A stretch of 64,000 nt of DNA from Elusimicrobiota bacterium (GTDB taxonomy: Bacteria; Elusimicrobiota; Elusimicrobia; UBA1565), in contig DMEZ01000055.1 in NCBI GenBank assembly GCA_003450735.1, forward strand, positions 113,943-177,942, written 5' to 3'. The notes under the pieces are model-generated. The model was not told the origin of the DNA and searched no databases. It was given only the letters and a program-made list of their open reading frames with translations. Below are positions 48,291-57,041 of this stretch, piece by piece (position 1 is the stretch's first letter; the number at the start of each line of letters is the position of its first letter). The translations under genes were made by a program, and so were the position numbers.

Positions 48291-48852
48291 CTTCGCGGAG
48301 ACCGTCCTCTTTCACAAGCCCTACGGGGTGCTCTCCCAGTTCACCCCCCGGGACGCCCACCCGTCGCTGTCCGGCTACAGCCTCCCCAAGGGGCTCTACC
48401 CGGCGGGCCGGCTCGACCATGACAGCGAAGGCCTGCTTTTGCTGACCGCGGACGGGGCGCTCCACCACCGCCTCTGCGACCCGCGCTGGGGCCACCCGCG
48501 CACCTACCTCGCCCAGGTCGAGCGCGTCCCGCGCCCCGAGGCGCTCGCGCGCCTCGCCGCCGGGATCGAGCTCAAGGACGGACGCACCCGCCCCTGCCGG
48601 GCCCGCCTGCTCGCAAGCGAGCCGGACCTGCCGCCCCGCACCCCCCCCATCCGCTTCCGGAAGTCGGTTCCCACCGCCTGGCTCGAGCTCGTTCTGACCG
48701 AGGGCCGCAACCGCCAGGTGCGCCGGATGACGGCGGCCGTGGGGCACCCGACCCTGCGCCTGGTGCGTACGGCCATCGGGCGTCTTCGGCTGGAAGGGCT
48801 CGCCCCCGGAACCTGGCGCCCCCTCACCCCCAAGGAGGCCGCACGATTATGA
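48223..48852 (+). CDS. rluE: 23S rRNA pseudouridine synthase, RluE type
   Basis: 209 residues. [28 protein letters not shown] (catalytic Asp present), [15 protein letters not shown] and [32 protein letters not shown] match RluE closely; E. coli RluE modifies U2457. There is no S4 domain, as in RluE. The only in-frame standard start is the ATG at 48223, inside ackA, which adds about 28 residues before the conserved core; a nonstandard start nearer 48290 cannot be excluded. It overlaps the zinc-ribbon gene as ATGA. Confidence 0.9.
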   Translation: MKNSSSRGTPTASYRDSRRRSGSFAETVLFHKPYGVLSQFTPRDAHPSLSGYSLPKGLYPAGRLDHDSEGLLLLTADGALHHRLCDPRWGHPRTYLAQVERVPRPEALARLAAGIELKDGRTRPCRARLLASEPDLPPRTPPIRFRKSVPTAWLELVLTEGRNRQVRRMTAAVGHPTLRLVRTAIGRLRLEGLAPGTWRPLTPKEAARL

Positions 48853-49163
48853 GCACGGACAAGTCGGGGACCTGCTGGCGCTGCGGACGGCCTCTGGATC
48901 CGGGCGACTACGCCCGGGGCGAGACCTGCCCCGGCTGCCGCTCGGAAACCCGCTGCTGCCGCAACTGCGGGCTTTACGACCCCCGGCTCAACAACGAGTG
49001 CAAGGAGAGCCAGGCCGACCGTGTCGTCGACAAGGAGAAGTCCGTCTTCTGCGAGTACTTCCATCCGCGCCCGGCTGCGGGCGTTCCCGCGCGGCGGTTC
49101 GTCGACCCCGCCCAGGGCAAAGCGAAGGCCTCCTTCGACGCCCTCTTCAAGAAGAAAAAATAG
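48849..49163 (+). CDS. Small Cys-rich (zinc-ribbon-like) protein
   Basis: 104 residues with 11 Cys: [25 protein letters not shown] and a later FCEYF. The arrangement CxxC...CxxC...RxCxNC..YD....N.C resembles an uncharacterised zinc-ribbon family seen in other Gram-negatives; the function is unknown. It is coupled to rluE by a 4-nt ATGA overlap, suggesting a link to RNA or ribosome work, but this is only context. The tail is Lys-rich. Confidence 0.8.
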   Translation: MSTDKSGTCWRCGRPLDPGDYARGETCPGCRSETRCCRNCGLYDPRLNNECKESQADRVVDKEKSVFCEYFHPRPAAGVPARRFVDPAQGKAKASFDALFKKKK

Positions 49164-49173
49164 TCAAAAACGG

Positions 49174-49206
49174 TATAATGCCGCATCCGATGCAATCACC
49201 AAGGAG
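49174..49206 (+). promoter_or_regulatory. Promoter -10 and ribosome binding site of the FKBP gene
   Basis: TATAAT at 49174-49179 in the context CAAAAACGGTATAATGC, which is nearly the same as at 57021-57036 (CAAAAACGCTATAATCC). AGGAG follows about 7 nt before the ATG at 49211. Confidence 0.55.
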
Positions 49207-49210
49207 AGAA

Positions 49211-49930
49211 ATGACAACCCTGATCGCCGTCTTCCTGTTCGCTTTCTCAACCGCCGCGTGGGTCGGCGATGCCCCGGCCGCCCAGCCCGCCGCCGCCCCG
49301 TCCCCGAAGGCCGCGGCCCCCAAGGCCGCGCTCGGAACCGAGGAAGAGAAGGTCCTCTACGCCCTCGGCCTGGCCGTGGGCCGCAACCTCGGCACCTTCT
49401 CCCTCACCCCTGCGGAGATGAAGTTCGTCGAGATGGGCCTGCGCGACTCGGCCCTCGGCAAGGAGCCCAAGGTCGAGCTGCAGGTGTACGGCCCCAAGCT
49501 CGAGGACTTCCAGAAGGCCCGCATGGGCAAGAAGGCCGAGAAGGAGAAATCCAAGGCCAAGGGCTTCCTGGAGAAGGCCGCCAAGGAGCCGGGCGCGGTC
49601 GCGCTCCCCTCCGGCGTCATCTACAAGGAGATCAAGGCCGGGATGGGCGACTCCCCCAAGGCGACCGACAAGGTCAAGGTGCACTACCACGGCACGCTCG
49701 TCGACGGAAAGGTCTTCGACAGCTCCGTCCAGCGCGGCGAGCCGGCCGAGTTCCCGCTCAACGGGGTCATCCCCTGCTGGACGGAAGGCGTCCAGAAGAT
49801 CAAGGTGGGCGGCAAGGCCAAGCTCGTCTGCCCCTCCTCCGTCGCCTACGGCGACCGGGGCGCCCCCCCCGTCATCCCAGGCGGCGCGACCCTCGTCTTC
49901 GAAGTCGAGCTGCTCGAGATCCTGAAGTAG
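49211..49930 (+). CDS. Exported FKBP-type peptidyl-prolyl isomerase
   Basis: 239 residues. Signal peptide MTTLIAVFLFAFSTAAWVGDA, an Ala/Pro-rich linker, an FkpA-like N-terminal dimerisation region at about 45-130 (EEEKVLYALGLAVGRNL...), and an FKBP domain at about 140-239 with VKVHYHGTLVDGKVFDSS, CWTEGVQKIKVGGKAKL and PPVIPGGATLVFEVELLEI. It should assist periplasmic folding. An upstream in-frame reading to 48998 overlaps the previous gene and lacks the signal, so I use 49211. Confidence 0.93.
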   Translation: MTTLIAVFLFAFSTAAWVGDAPAAQPAAAPSPKAAAPKAALGTEEEKVLYALGLAVGRNLGTFSLTPAEMKFVEMGLRDSALGKEPKVELQVYGPKLEDFQKARMGKKAEKEKSKAKGFLEKAAKEPGAVALPSGVIYKEIKAGMGDSPKATDKVKVHYHGTLVDGKVFDSSVQRGEPAEFPLNGVIPCWTEGVQKIKVGGKAKLVCPSSVAYGDRGAPPVIPGGATLVFEVELLEILK

Positions 49931-49937
49931 GACCGGC

Positions 49938-50705
49938 GTGAAGACCAGGACGGCGGCGGGAGCGGCGCTCGCTCTCGCCGCCGCGCTTTTCCCCCTTTCC
50001 GCGCGGGCCTACCGCCCGCTGACGACGGAAGACGCCGGCGTGGTCGGGAAAGGCAAGCTCCAGCTCGAGTCGAGCTGGGACCGCCTGAGCATGCCGGACA
50101 GGGAGATAGAGGACTATCTCTTGCTCGTCCCCTCCTACGGCCTGACCGAGCGCCTCGAAGCCGCGGTCGCCTTGCCCTTCGTCCTGCTCAAGCCCGAGGA
50201 AGAGGCCCGGCGGGGAGGCCTGGGCGATGTCATGGCTTACTTCAAGTTCCAGGCGGTCAAGGAGGACGGCCATCGCCCCGCCCTGACCGCCCTGGCGAGC
50301 TGGCGCAGCGACAGCGGCAAACATCGCCATGGGCTGGGCGCGGGCTACCGGGAGCTGGGGCTCTTCGGGGTCGGCTCGAAGGACCTGGGGCGCTTCCAGC
50401 TCAACGCGATGGCCGGCGAAGCCTTCGCCTTCGGCCAGGACGAGGACATCCGGGACGCCTTCCAATACGGGACGTCCCTGGACTACCGCCTCGTCGAGAT
50501 CAAGAGACGGCCGCTCTTTCTGCTCAGCGAGATCCTCGGCGGGGAGAATCCCGACCGCTCCCGTGAGGAGTGGCGAGCGACCTGGTTCTGGGGACTCCTC
50601 TTCGAGCCGACCCCGCGGCTGGCCTTCGACATCGGCATCGGCTGGGGCCTGGAGGACGTGAGCCCGCGCTGGCGCACGACCCTGGGCGCGACCTGCACCT
50701 TCTGA
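49938..50705 (+). CDS. Putative outer-membrane beta-barrel transporter-like protein
   Basis: 255 residues from a GTG (AGGA 6 nt upstream). The signal peptide MKTRTAAGAALALAAALFPLSARA is followed by strands characteristic of the MetA/phenol-degradation-pathway barrel family: PLTTEDAGVVGKGKLQLE, YGLTERLEAAVALPFV, GDVMAYFKFQ, and a final LGATCTF with terminal Phe. The substrate is unknown. It directly precedes the metal efflux cluster and may belong to it. Confidence 0.72.
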   Translation: MKTRTAAGAALALAAALFPLSARAYRPLTTEDAGVVGKGKLQLESSWDRLSMPDREIEDYLLLVPSYGLTERLEAAVALPFVLLKPEEEARRGGLGDVMAYFKFQAVKEDGHRPALTALASWRSDSGKHRHGLGAGYRELGLFGVGSKDLGRFQLNAMAGEAFAFGQDEDIRDAFQYGTSLDYRLVEIKRRPLFLLSEILGGENPDRSREEWRATWFWGLLFEPTPRLAFDIGIGWGLEDVSPRWRTTLGATCTF

Positions 50706-50727
50706 GCGGCGGGCCGTGGGACGATGC

Positions 50728-50739
50728 TATAATGTCCGC
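50728..50739 (+). promoter_or_regulatory. -10 box giving a leaderless message
   Basis: TATAAT at 50728-50733, 6 nt before the GTG of the small His/Cys-rich protein, in the context GCTATAATGT also found at 16405. Confidence 0.5.
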
Positions 50740-50994
50740 GTGAAGACGTTCTTCGCGGGTCTCTTGGCCGCGTTCCTGGCGTCCGGCAGCCTCGCCGAGG
50801 CTTTCCACCACCACGACCTCAGCGATGACGGCCACGCCGCCTGCTGCGGGCATGCCTGCTGCTCCCATCTCAACGACCCCGGGTCGCCGGCTGTCATCGT
50901 TCCAGACCCCGCGCGGGGCTGGCTGAGGCCCCTGCCCCAGCGCACGGCCGAGACCCTCTTCCCGAAACAGATCTTCCACCCGCCCTCCGCCTGA
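50740..50994 (+). CDS. Small exported His/Cys-rich protein of the metal efflux cluster
   Basis: 84 residues from a GTG. The signal peptide MKTFFAGLLAAFLASGSLAEA is followed by HHHDLSDDGHAACCGHACCSH, a dense cluster of His and Cys suited to binding soft or transition metals. The remaining residues are Pro-rich and unremarkable. It lies 88 nt before the outer-membrane factor gene of an RND efflux system, so it probably senses or buffers the exported metal in the periplasm, a role comparable to CzcI-like or CusF-like proteins but without their sequence. Confidence 0.72.
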   Translation: MKTFFAGLLAAFLASGSLAEAFHHHDLSDDGHAACCGHACCSHLNDPGSPAVIVPDPARGWLRPLPQRTAETLFPKQIFHPPSA

Positions 50995-51082
50995 TCTCGC
51001 TCGGCCGCATCAGACCATAGCGTTCGCGCAGCGCCCGCTGAGCGCTATCCCTGCGTAGGACTTAGGATCACAGGAGCCCGCC

Positions 51083-52324
51083 GTGAGGATGACCGTATTC
51101 GCGATGATTTTGGTTATGACTCTCTCGCACCCGGCCTCAGCCGATGGGCCATCCGGAGCGATGACGCTGGGCGGAGTCCTAGAAGCCCTCCGCGCCTCCA
51201 ACCCCGAACTCGCGGCGATGCGCCAGGAGATCGCCTCCCTGGAGGCGGCCGCCGCCAAGGCCTCGGCCTACCCCAACCCCGCCTTCGAGGCGGAGCAGAG
51301 CCGTCCCGATGCCGGGCAGTCGCGCGAAATCAGCCTGACTCAGCCCCTCATCCTGACGCGACGTCTCTCGCTGGCGAGGGACGCCGCCCGCGCAGAGGCA
51401 GAGGCCCGCCGCAGGGAGTTGTCCGCCAAGGAAGCGTCCCTGGTCGCCTCCGCCAAGAAGGCGTATTTCGCCTTCAGGCTCGCCGAATCGAGGGCCCAGT
51501 TCGAGGACTCCAACCGGGGCTTCGCGCTGAACGTGCTCAACAAGGTGCAGGCCCGGCTCCTGGTGGGCGACGCCCGGAACGTGGATGCCGCCAGGGCGAA
51601 AGTGGAGCTGGAGCTGTCCCGATTCAACCTGGAAGCGGCCAAGACGCGGATGCTGCTGGCGCGGGCGGCGTTGAACCGCGCCATGGGCCGCCGCCCCGAT
51701 GAGCCGCTGTCCTTCCCGTCCGCCGATGCGCTCGTCCTGCAGCCGGCCGAGAGCGAGGCCGGCTTCGACCGCTACCTCGCCGAGGCGCTTGCGGGCCGGC
51801 GAGACCTCCAAGCCGCCGGCCTGCGCCGGCGGGCCGCGGAGCTCTCGCTGCGCCTCGAGCGGCATCGGCGCATCCCCGACCTGAGCGTCGGCTTCGCCCG
51901 GAGCACCGAAAGCGACGTCGATTTCAACAAGCTCCTCCTGGGGATCGAGCTGCCCCTCTGGAACCGGAACCGGGCCGCCATCGACGAGGCGCGCAGCGGC
52001 CTGGCCGCGCGAGCGGAGGATGAGCGGCGCCTAGAGAACGCCGCGTCCTACGAGGTCTACCGCTCCTGGCTCTCCCGCGGCCTCGCCAGGGCCCGGGTCT
52101 TTGCCATGAGGAGGAACGTCCTGGCCGTCGACGAACTGCGCGAGGTCAACTCCCGGGATTATCTCGCCGGGAAGATCGACCTGGCGGCCTATTATGAAGG
52201 CAACCGCGTGTTCCTGGAGCAGAACATCAGCTACCTCGACGCTTTGCAGGAATACCACGATAAAGACGCCGAACTGGAGCAGGCCCTGTGCGCCTCGCTC
52301 CAGCACGAACAGGAGGATCCATGA
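51083..52324 (+). CDS. Outer-membrane efflux factor (CzcC/CusC-like)
   Basis: 413 residues from a GTG 6 nt after AGGAG. A signal peptide, then two TolC-type repeats with long coiled-coil helices (about 35-230 and 235-410), including LTQPLILTRRLSLARDAARAEAEARRRELSA and VGFARSTESDVDFNKLLLGIELPLWNRNRAAI. TolC-family proteins form trimeric channels. It is the first of three overlapping or adjacent genes for a tripartite RND pump. Confidence 0.9.
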   Translation: MRMTVFAMILVMTLSHPASADGPSGAMTLGGVLEALRASNPELAAMRQEIASLEAAAAKASAYPNPAFEAEQSRPDAGQSREISLTQPLILTRRLSLARDAARAEAEARRRELSAKEASLVASAKKAYFAFRLAESRAQFEDSNRGFALNVLNKVQARLLVGDARNVDAARAKVELELSRFNLEAAKTRMLLARAALNRAMGRRPDEPLSFPSADALVLQPAESEAGFDRYLAEALAGRRDLQAAGLRRRAAELSLRLERHRRIPDLSVGFARSTESDVDFNKLLLGIELPLWNRNRAAIDEARSGLAARAEDERRLENAASYEVYRSWLSRGLARARVFAMRRNVLAVDELREVNSRDYLAGKIDLAAYYEGNRVFLEQNISYLDALQEYHDKDAELEQALCASLQHEQEDP

Positions 52325-53259
52325 GACCGACAAGCCGCCGCGCTCTGCTCACCCTTCCCGCGTTCTTGGCGTTCGCCGCCTGCCGCGGCCAGGAGGCCGC
52401 CGCGCCCGAGCCGGCCGAGCATCCCGAGGGAGAGCTCCGCGGGATCCTCATCTCGCCGGAGTCGCAGGCCGCCATCGGCTTGAAGGTCGAACAGGTCCAG
52501 GCCACCTCCAGGCCGGAGACCCTGACCGTCGTGGGGCGGATCCTGCAGGACGCTCAGACCTGCCACCATGTCCCGGCCAAGTCGGGCGGGACGGTGAAGT
52601 CCCTCACCGCCGCCCTCGGGCAGAAGGTCGCCAAGGGGAGCGAATTGGCCCTCATCCGAAGCCGGGACGGGAAGGAGGCTCCCGTCCTATCCGAATACGC
52701 CGGCGTCGTCACCGCCGCGCACGCCGGCCCGGGCGACCCGGTGGAGGACGGAGAGTTCCTTTTCAGCATCACGGAAATCGATCCCCTCTGGGGCGTCCTG
52801 GACATCCATGAGAGGAGTTTGGCGAAAATCCGCGTCGGCCAGCCGGTCGACATCCGTACGGCGGCCTATCCGGACGCCCTGTTCCACGGGAAGATCATCT
52901 TCGTCTCCCCGGAGATCGACGGAGTCACCCGCACCGTCAAGGCGCGGGTGGCCATCGGGAATCCCGAGGGACGGCTCAAGCTGGGCATGTTCCTGGACGC
53001 GACCGTGCGGCTGGATTCCGGGTCGCGAGGCCTTTTCATCCCGCGAGCCGCCGTCCAGACCGGCCCGGAGGGCCCGCTCGTCTTCCTCCGGACGGGGCCG
53101 GACGCCTTCCAGCCGGCCCCGGTGACGCTCGGCCGCGAGCAGGGCGACTGGGTGCAGATCCTCGCCGGGCTCAAGCCCGGCGACGCCGTGGTCGTCGAGA
53201 AGGCTTTTTTGGTCAAGTCGGAGATGCTCAAAGGACAGCTCGATGAGCACGGGCACTGA
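52321..53259 (+). CDS. RND efflux periplasmic adaptor, lipoprotein (CzcB/CusB-like)
   Basis: 312 residues. The ATG at 52321 overlaps the previous stop as ATGA. A lipobox (LAFAAC, Cys near 21) anchors it. Barrel-sandwich and lipoyl halves follow (VPAKSGGTVKSLTAALGQKVAKGSELALI, SEYAGVVTAAHAGPGDPVEDGEFLFSI), then a beta-barrel (VDIRTAAYPDALFHGKIIFVSPEID) and membrane-proximal domain. The hairpin between lipoyl halves is very short, as in CusB-like adaptors with compact hairpins. It links the pump to the outer-membrane factor. Confidence 0.9.
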   Translation: MRPTSRRALLTLPAFLAFAACRGQEAAAPEPAEHPEGELRGILISPESQAAIGLKVEQVQATSRPETLTVVGRILQDAQTCHHVPAKSGGTVKSLTAALGQKVAKGSELALIRSRDGKEAPVLSEYAGVVTAAHAGPGDPVEDGEFLFSITEIDPLWGVLDIHERSLAKIRVGQPVDIRTAAYPDALFHGKIIFVSPEIDGVTRTVKARVAIGNPEGRLKLGMFLDATVRLDSGSRGLFIPRAAVQTGPEGPLVFLRTGPDAFQPAPVTLGREQGDWVQILAGLKPGDAVVVEKAFLVKSEMLKGQLDEHGH

Positions 53260-53279
53260 CCTCGGACCGAGAGGGACCC

Positions 53280-56200
53280 ATGCTTGATGCGATCATCGCG
53301 GGCGCGATACGTCATCGCTGGCTGGTGCTCTTTGGAACGGCGCTGGTCTCCATCGGGGGGCTCTTCGCCGTCCGCGAACTGCCCATCGACGCCTTCCCTG
53401 ACGTGACCAACGTCCAGGTCGAGGTCGTCTGCACCGCGCCCGGGAAGTCGCCCTTGGAGATCGAGGGATTCGTTACCACTCCCGTCGAGAACTCCCTGCG
53501 GGGAGTCCCCGGCATGACCGGGCTGCGCTCGGTCTCGAAGTACGGCATCTCCGTGATCACGGTCGTGTTCAAGGACGGCACCGACATCTACTTCGCTCGC
53601 CAGCAGGTGAGCGAGCGGCTCGGCGAGATCCGGGAGCGCTTCGGGAAGGGCGTCGAGGTCACGATCGGCCCCATCGCCACGGCCATGGGCGAGATCTACC
53701 AGTACACGCTGGACGCGCCGGGACTGGAAGCCTCCGCGGACTCCCTGGCCGAACTGCGGACGCTGCAGGATTGGGTGATCGCCCCCCTGCTCAAGGGAGT
53801 GGACGGGGTCAACGAGGTCCACTCCTTCGGGGGCTATATCAAGGAATATCAGGTCGTCGCCCTCCCCGACCGCATCGCGCAGTATGGGGTCGACCTCAAA
53901 TCCCTCTACGAGGCGGTGGCCCGCAACAATTCCAACGTCGGGGGAGGGATCCTGGAAGCGGGCGGAGAACAGCACCTCATCCGCGGCATCGGGCGCATCC
54001 GCGGCACGGAGGACATCGAACGCATCGTGGTCGCGACCCGGAAAGGCTCTCCCATCCTCGTCAAGGACGTCGCGCAGGTGCGCATCGGCCATGCCGTCCG
54101 GCAAGGAGCGTCCTTCCAGGACGGCAAGCGGGAGGTGGTCGGCGGGGTCGTCATGATGCTGCGCGGGGCCGACAGCAGGAGGGTCGTCCGGGAGGTCGAG
54201 CGCAAAGTGCGGGAGATCAACGGGAGCGGCGTCCTCCCCGCGGGGACGGCTGTGCGCCCCTTCTACACCCGCGACACCGTCATCACCGAAAGCATCCGCA
54301 CCATCTCCAAGGCCCTCGGCGAAGGCTCCCTGGTCGTCGTGGCCGCCGTCTATCTGTTCCTCCTGAGCCTGCGCGGGTCCCTCGTCATCATCCTGGCGCT
54401 TCCCTTGGCCGCCTTGATGACCGCGATCCTCATGCGGCCCCTGGGGCTGACCGGCAACCTCATGTCCCTGGGGGGACTGGCCATCTCCATCGGGATGATC
54501 ATCGACTCGACCATCATCCAGGTGGAGAACGCGCTCCACCACCTTCCGCGGGAAGAGTCCCTTCCCGCCCGGATCAGCGCGGTCACGAAGGCCATCCTGG
54601 AGGTCCGCAAGCCCAGCATCTTCGGCGAGCTGATCATCGCCCTGACCTTCCTTCCCATCCTCGCCCTGGAAGGGATCGAGGGCAAGATGTTCCAGCCGCT
54701 CGCCCTGACCATCATGCTCGCGCTGTTCTCGTCGCTGCTTTTGTCGATCCTGGTCATCCCCACGCTCTGCGTGCTCATCCTCAGGCCGGCCCAGGACGAC
54801 GAGAGCCCCATCGTGACCTGGGCCAAACGGGCCTACCTGCCCTTGCTGCGATGGGGCCTGGCCCACAAAGCGGCCGTCCTGACCGGCAGCGGCGTCCTCC
54901 TGGCTGGAAGCCTCTGCCTGGTCCCATTCCTGGGCACCGAATTCGTCCCGATCATGGACGAGGGCTCTTTCGACATGGACACCTCCATCGCGCCGGGAGC
55001 CTCCTTGGAGACCTCCGCCGGGGTCGCCCGGACGATCGAAGAGCGGCTGATGACGTTCCCGGAGCTCGAGACCGTCGTGTCCCGCACCGGATGGACCGGC
55101 CGGGCCATCGAAGCGCGCGGAGTGGAGAAGACCGGCTTCCTCGGCGTGCTCAAGCCGAAGCGGGAATGGGTCACGGCCAGGACGCGGGAGGAGCTTTTCG
55201 AGAAGATGCGGGCCGCGGTCAAGATCATCCCGGGCGTCGTGGTGGGCTTCAGCCAGCCCATCCAATGCCGGGTGGACGAGCTCGTGGCCGGAGCCCGGTC
55301 GCAGCTGGCGATACGGCTCTACGGCGACGACCTGGCGCTCCTCGGCCGGAAAGGACAGGAGATCGTGCGCTCTCTTTCCGGGATACGAGGGGTCACCGAC
55401 CTGGCCATGGAGCGCCAGGAGGGGCAGTCCTACATCAACGTGGACGTCAAGCGGGACAGCATCTCGCGCTACGGGCTCAACGTCTCGGACCTGCACGACG
55501 TCATGGAGATCGCCTTGGGCGGAAAACCCGCCGGCTCCGTCTACGAGGGCGACCGCGCCTTCGATGTGGCCATCCGGCTCCCTGAGGCCGAGAGGGCCTC
55601 CATCGCGGCCCTCAACCGCCTCATCATCGCCGCGCCCGCGGAGGGCCCGCGCCTGCCGCTCTCCATGCTGGCGGATATCCGCCGGGAGGACGGCCCGGTG
55701 CAGATCGGCCGGGAATCCGGCAAAAGGCGGATCCTGATAGAGGCCAACGTCCTCGGCCGCGACCTCGGCGGCTTCGTGGCCGAAGCGCAAAGACGGATCC
55801 GGAAGGAAGTCGCGCTGCCGACGGGCTACTACCTGACCTGGGGCGGACAGTTCGAGAACCAGCAGCGGGCCATGCGCAAGCTGGCGGTCATCGTGCCGGG
55901 AGCGATCCTGCTCATCTTCGTCCTGCTGGCCGTGACCCTGGATTCGATCAGGCAGGCGCTCCTCGTGCTCCTCAATCTGCCGCTTTCGCTGGTCGGCGGG
56001 GTCCTGGCGCTGTTCTTGTCGGGGACCTACCTGTCCGTTCCGGCCGCGGTGGGGTTCATCGCCCTCTTCGGCGTAGCCGTCCTCAACGGGGTGGTCCTGG
56101 TGACCACGATCAACCAGCTCCGGGCGCGGCCGGAGATGGATACGGAGAAGGCGGTCCTCGTCGGCTGCGAACGCCGCATGCGGCCGGTGCTGATGACCGC

Positions 56201-56378
56201 GGCCATCACCGTCTGCAGCCTGGTCCCGATGCTCTTCGCCTCCGGGCCGGGCTCCGAGGTCCAGCGTCCCCTGGCCATCGTCGTCATCGGAGGGCTGACG
56301 ACCTCGACCCTCCTCACCCTGATGGTCCTGCCGGCGCTCTACGGAGCCCTCTCAGAGGGGCCGCGCCCTAGGGCCTGA
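53280..56378 (+). CDS. Heavy-metal RND efflux pump (CzcA/CusA family)
   Basis: 1032 residues with the RND pattern: TM1 at the N-terminus, a periplasmic loop, TM2-6, a second loop, TM8-12. PIDAFPDVTNVQVEV and EGFVTTPVENSLRGVPG are heavy-metal-RND blocks. The TM4 motif reads GGLAISIGMIIDSTIIQVENALHH: the second Asp and the Glu are present, but the first Asp of the CzcA DFG..VDGA form is replaced. CusA's porter Met in RIDML is Glu here (CRVDEL). So the pump matches neither the standard Zn/Co/Ni nor Cu/Ag signature, and its metal is open. The 3' end overlaps nth by 11 nt. Confidence 0.93.
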   Translation: MLDAIIAGAIRHRWLVLFGTALVSIGGLFAVRELPIDAFPDVTNVQVEVVCTAPGKSPLEIEGFVTTPVENSLRGVPGMTGLRSVSKYGISVITVVFKDGTDIYFARQQVSERLGEIRERFGKGVEVTIGPIATAMGEIYQYTLDAPGLEASADSLAELRTLQDWVIAPLLKGVDGVNEVHSFGGYIKEYQVVALPDRIAQYGVDLKSLYEAVARNNSNVGGGILEAGGEQHLIRGIGRIRGTEDIERIVVATRKGSPILVKDVAQVRIGHAVRQGASFQDGKREVVGGVVMMLRGADSRRVVREVERKVREINGSGVLPAGTAVRPFYTRDTVITESIRTISKALGEGSLVVVAAVYLFLLSLRGSLVIILALPLAALMTAILMRPLGLTGNLMSLGGLAISIGMIIDSTIIQVENALHHLPREESLPARISAVTKAILEVRKPSIFGELIIALTFLPILALEGIEGKMFQPLALTIMLALFSSLLLSILVIPTLCVLILRPAQDDESPIVTWAKRAYLPLLRWGLAHKAAVLTGSGVLLAGSLCLVPFLGTEFVPIMDEGSFDMDTSIAPGASLETSAGVARTIEERLMTFPELETVVSRTGWTGRAIEARGVEKTGFLGVLKPKREWVTARTREELFEKMRAAVKIIPGVVVGFSQPIQCRVDELVAGARSQLAIRLYGDDLALLGRKGQEIVRSLSGIRGVTDLAMERQEGQSYINVDVKRDSISRYGLNVSDLHDVMEIALGGKPAGSVYEGDRAFDVAIRLPEAERASIAALNRLIIAAPAEGPRLPLSMLADIRREDGPVQIGRESGKRRILIEANVLGRDLGGFVAEAQRRIRKEVALPTGYYLTWGGQFENQQRAMRKLAVIVPGAILLIFVLLAVTLDSIRQALLVLLNLPLSLVGGVLALFLSGTYLSVPAAVGFIALFGVAVLNGVVLVTTINQLRARPEMDTEKAVLVGCERRMRPVLMTAAITVCSLVPMLFASGPGSEVQRPLAIVVIGGLTTSTLLTLMVLPALYGALSEGPRPRA

Positions 56379-57003
56379 CCCCGAGCCTGGGGCAGAGCGC
56401 CCGGACGGGGCAGGCCGGGCAGTCGGGCTTGAGCGCGCGGCAGACCCGGCGGCCGTGTTGGATGAGGCGGTGGGAGAGGAGCGTCCACTCCGCGCGGGGG
56501 AAGAGGGCCATGAGGCCGCGCTCGACCTTGACCGGGTCATTCTCCTTCGTCCAGCCGAGGCGCCGGCTCAAGCGCAGGACGTGCGTGTCCACCACGACCC
56601 CCTCGGCTTTCCCGAACCAGGTGCCCAGCACCACGTTGGCGGTCTTGCGGGCCACCCCGGGAAGTTCCAGCAGGGCTTCCATCGTGTCCGGCACCTTTCC
56701 GCCGTGGCGCTCCACGAGCATGCGGGCGGCCTCGCGGATGTGGCGGGCCTTGCTGCGGAAGAAGCCGGTGCTGTGGACCTCGCGCTCCAGCGTCCGGAGG
56801 CTGGCCCGGGCGTAGTCCTCGGCCCTGCGATACTTCTTGAAGAGCGTCTTCGTGACCTCGTTGACCCTCTTGTCGGTGCATTGGGCCGATAGGATGGTGG
56901 CGATCAGCAGGTCCAGGGCGCTGGCCCTTCGGAGCTCGCAGCCGGCCTCGGGATAGGCCCCGGCGAGGAGCTTCAGCACCTTCGACGCCCGCTCCGCTCT
57001 CAT
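56368..57003 (-). CDS. nth: Endonuclease III
   Basis: 211 residues. The helix-hairpin-helix LPGVARKTANVVLG has the catalytic Lys, VDTHVLRLSRRLG the catalytic Asp, and CRALKPDCPACPVRALC the 4Fe-4S cluster with four Cys. It removes oxidised pyrimidines and cuts abasic sites in base-excision repair. TAGAAT lies 8 nt before the ATG, so it is probably leaderless; it diverges from the K+ channel gene across 38 nt. Confidence 0.96.
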   Translation of the reverse strand: MRAERASKVLKLLAGAYPEAGCELRRASALDLLIATILSAQCTDKRVNEVTKTLFKKYRRAEDYARASLRTLEREVHSTGFFRSKARHIREAARMLVERHGGKVPDTMEALLELPGVARKTANVVLGTWFGKAEGVVVDTHVLRLSRRLGWTKENDPVKVERGLMALFPRAEWTLLSHRLIQHGRRVCRALKPDCPACPVRALCPRLGVRP

Positions 57004-57041
57004 GGACCGGTATTCTACGCAAAAACGCTATAATCCTGCCC
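57004..57041. promoter_or_regulatory. Divergent leaderless promoters of nth and the K+ channel gene
   Basis: Only 38 nt separate the two ATGs. Leftward TAGAAT at 57017-57012 is 8 nt from the nth ATG; rightward TATAAT at 57029-57034 is 7 nt from the channel ATG. No room exists for leaders, and the two -35 regions must overlap the opposite gene starts. Confidence 0.6.
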
